This document shows positions 5,108-5,568 of a stretch of 5,568 nt of DNA, in pieces. The position numbers and the translations under genes were made by a program. Each line of letters begins with the position of its first letter. Position 1 is the stretch's first letter. Source of the DNA: Pseudomonadota bacterium. GTDB taxonomy: Bacteria; Pseudomonadota; Gammaproteobacteria; Xanthomonadales; Xanthomonadaceae. The stretch is taken from the NCBI GenBank assembly GCA_023439425.1, contig JAEXNZ010000445.1, positions 1-5,568 of the forward strand, written 5' to 3'. Below the pieces are notes generated by a model that was given only the letters and a program-made list of their open reading frames with translations, did no database searches and had not been told where the DNA came from.

Positions 5108-5568
5108 ATGAGCCAGACTGTTTACGATATTCCTGTTACCACCATTGAAGGCCAACCGTCGTCGCTGGCTGATTACCGCGGCAAGGTGCTGCTGGTGGTC
5201 AACGTGGCCTCCAAGTGCGGCCTGACCCCGCAGTACGAAGGGCTGCAGGCGTTGTACGCCGACAAGCAGGCCGCCGGGCTGGAAGTGCTGGGTTTCCCGG
5301 CCAACAACTTCCTCGGCCAGGAGCCGGGCACCGAAGCGGACATCCAGCAGTTCTGCCAGCTGGAATACAACGTCGGCTTCCCGATGTTTGCCAAGATCAG
5401 CGTAGCCGGTGACGACATCCACCCGCTGTACGCCGAGCTGACCCAGGCGCAGCCGGCCGCCACCGGCGAAGGCCCGATGCGCGAGAAGCTGCAGGGCGCG
5501 GTCGCCAAGTTCCCCGACCTGGTGGTCAACCCGGCACCGGGCGTGCTGTGGAACTTCGAGAAGTTCCT
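5108..5568 (+). CDS. btuE: glutathione peroxidase, BtuE-like (partial, 3' end missing)
   Basis: This non-selenium glutathione peroxidase-family enzyme reduces hydrogen peroxide and organic peroxides in the cytoplasm; 153 full codons are present and the C-terminus lies beyond the right edge. The thioredoxin-fold sequence LLVVNVASKCGLTPQYEGL (28-46) carries the peroxidatic Cys37. FPANNFLGQEPG (63-74) carries Gln71, and LWNFEKF (147-153) carries Trp148 and Asn149; together these form the family's catalytic tetrad. Cys83 (QQFCQLEYNVGFPMF) is at the resolving-cysteine position of thioredoxin-dependent members such as yeast Gpx3, so thioredoxin rather than glutathione may be the reductant. HPLYAEL (105-111) and the segment before LWNFEKF resemble E. 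coli BtuE (about 183 residues), so roughly 25-35 residues are probably missing. The name btuE is by resemblance only. It lies downstream of a REP-like element and has its own AT-rich promoter-like patch. Confidence 0.95.
   Translation, partial: MSQTVYDIPVTTIEGQPSSLADYRGKVLLVVNVASKCGLTPQYEGLQALYADKQAAGLEVLGFPANNFLGQEPGTEADIQQFCQLEYNVGFPMFAKISVAGDDIHPLYAELTQAQPAATGEGPMREKLQGAVAKFPDLVVNPAPGVLWNFEKF

Noticed and set aside
1..5568. tRNA, rRNA, CRISPR, insertion sequence or phage genes
   Set aside because: I looked on both strands and saw no tRNA-like cloverleaf, no regularly spaced repeats, and no transposase or phage protein motifs; the only repeat element supported is the single REP-like palindrome.

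Overview
The window looks like chromosomal DNA of a Stenotrophomonas species, probably of the S. maltophilia complex. Three things point there: high G+C with strong third-position GC bias, protein sequences typical of Xanthomonadaceae, and a short palindrome at about 5052-5075. On the minus strand that palindrome reads GTAG followed by a 7-bp perfect stem, which matches my recollection of the SMAG (Stenotrophomonas maltophilia GTAG) REP family. The genus call rests on recollection of motifs, not on a search.

Layout. Positions 1-233 (minus) hold the N-terminal 77 codons of an APC-superfamily amino acid permease that runs off the left edge. After a 171-bp intergenic stretch comes a LeuE-like LysE/RhtB-family amino acid exporter (405-1031, minus). 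Seventy-one bases further is a LysR-type regulator (1103-2020, minus). It is divergent from a zinc-free medium-chain quinone-oxidoreductase-type dehydrogenase (2115-3122, plus), with a 94-bp shared promoter region between them. GC-rich hairpins follow that gene. Then come rmuC (3206-4576, plus), a small cysteine-rich lipoprotein of unknown function (4635-5033, plus), the SMAG-like element, and a BtuE-type glutathione peroxidase (5108 to the right edge, plus, 3' end missing).

How the genes may work together. The divergent LysR/dehydrogenase pair is a classic regulator-target arrangement, and the exporter lies downstream of the regulator on the same strand and might be co-transcribed. RmuC (genome maintenance), the lipoprotein and the peroxidase share a strand, but structured intergenic DNA separates them and each is probably its own transcription unit. 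I see no RNA genes, CRISPR array, phage genes or insertion sequence.

I found no clear previously undescribed system. The items most worth a second look are the eight-cysteine lipoprotein, the REP-like element at the peroxidase promoter, a dyad that encloses the putative -10 of rmuC and abuts its start codon, and a stem-loop that carries the rmuC stop codon in its loop.
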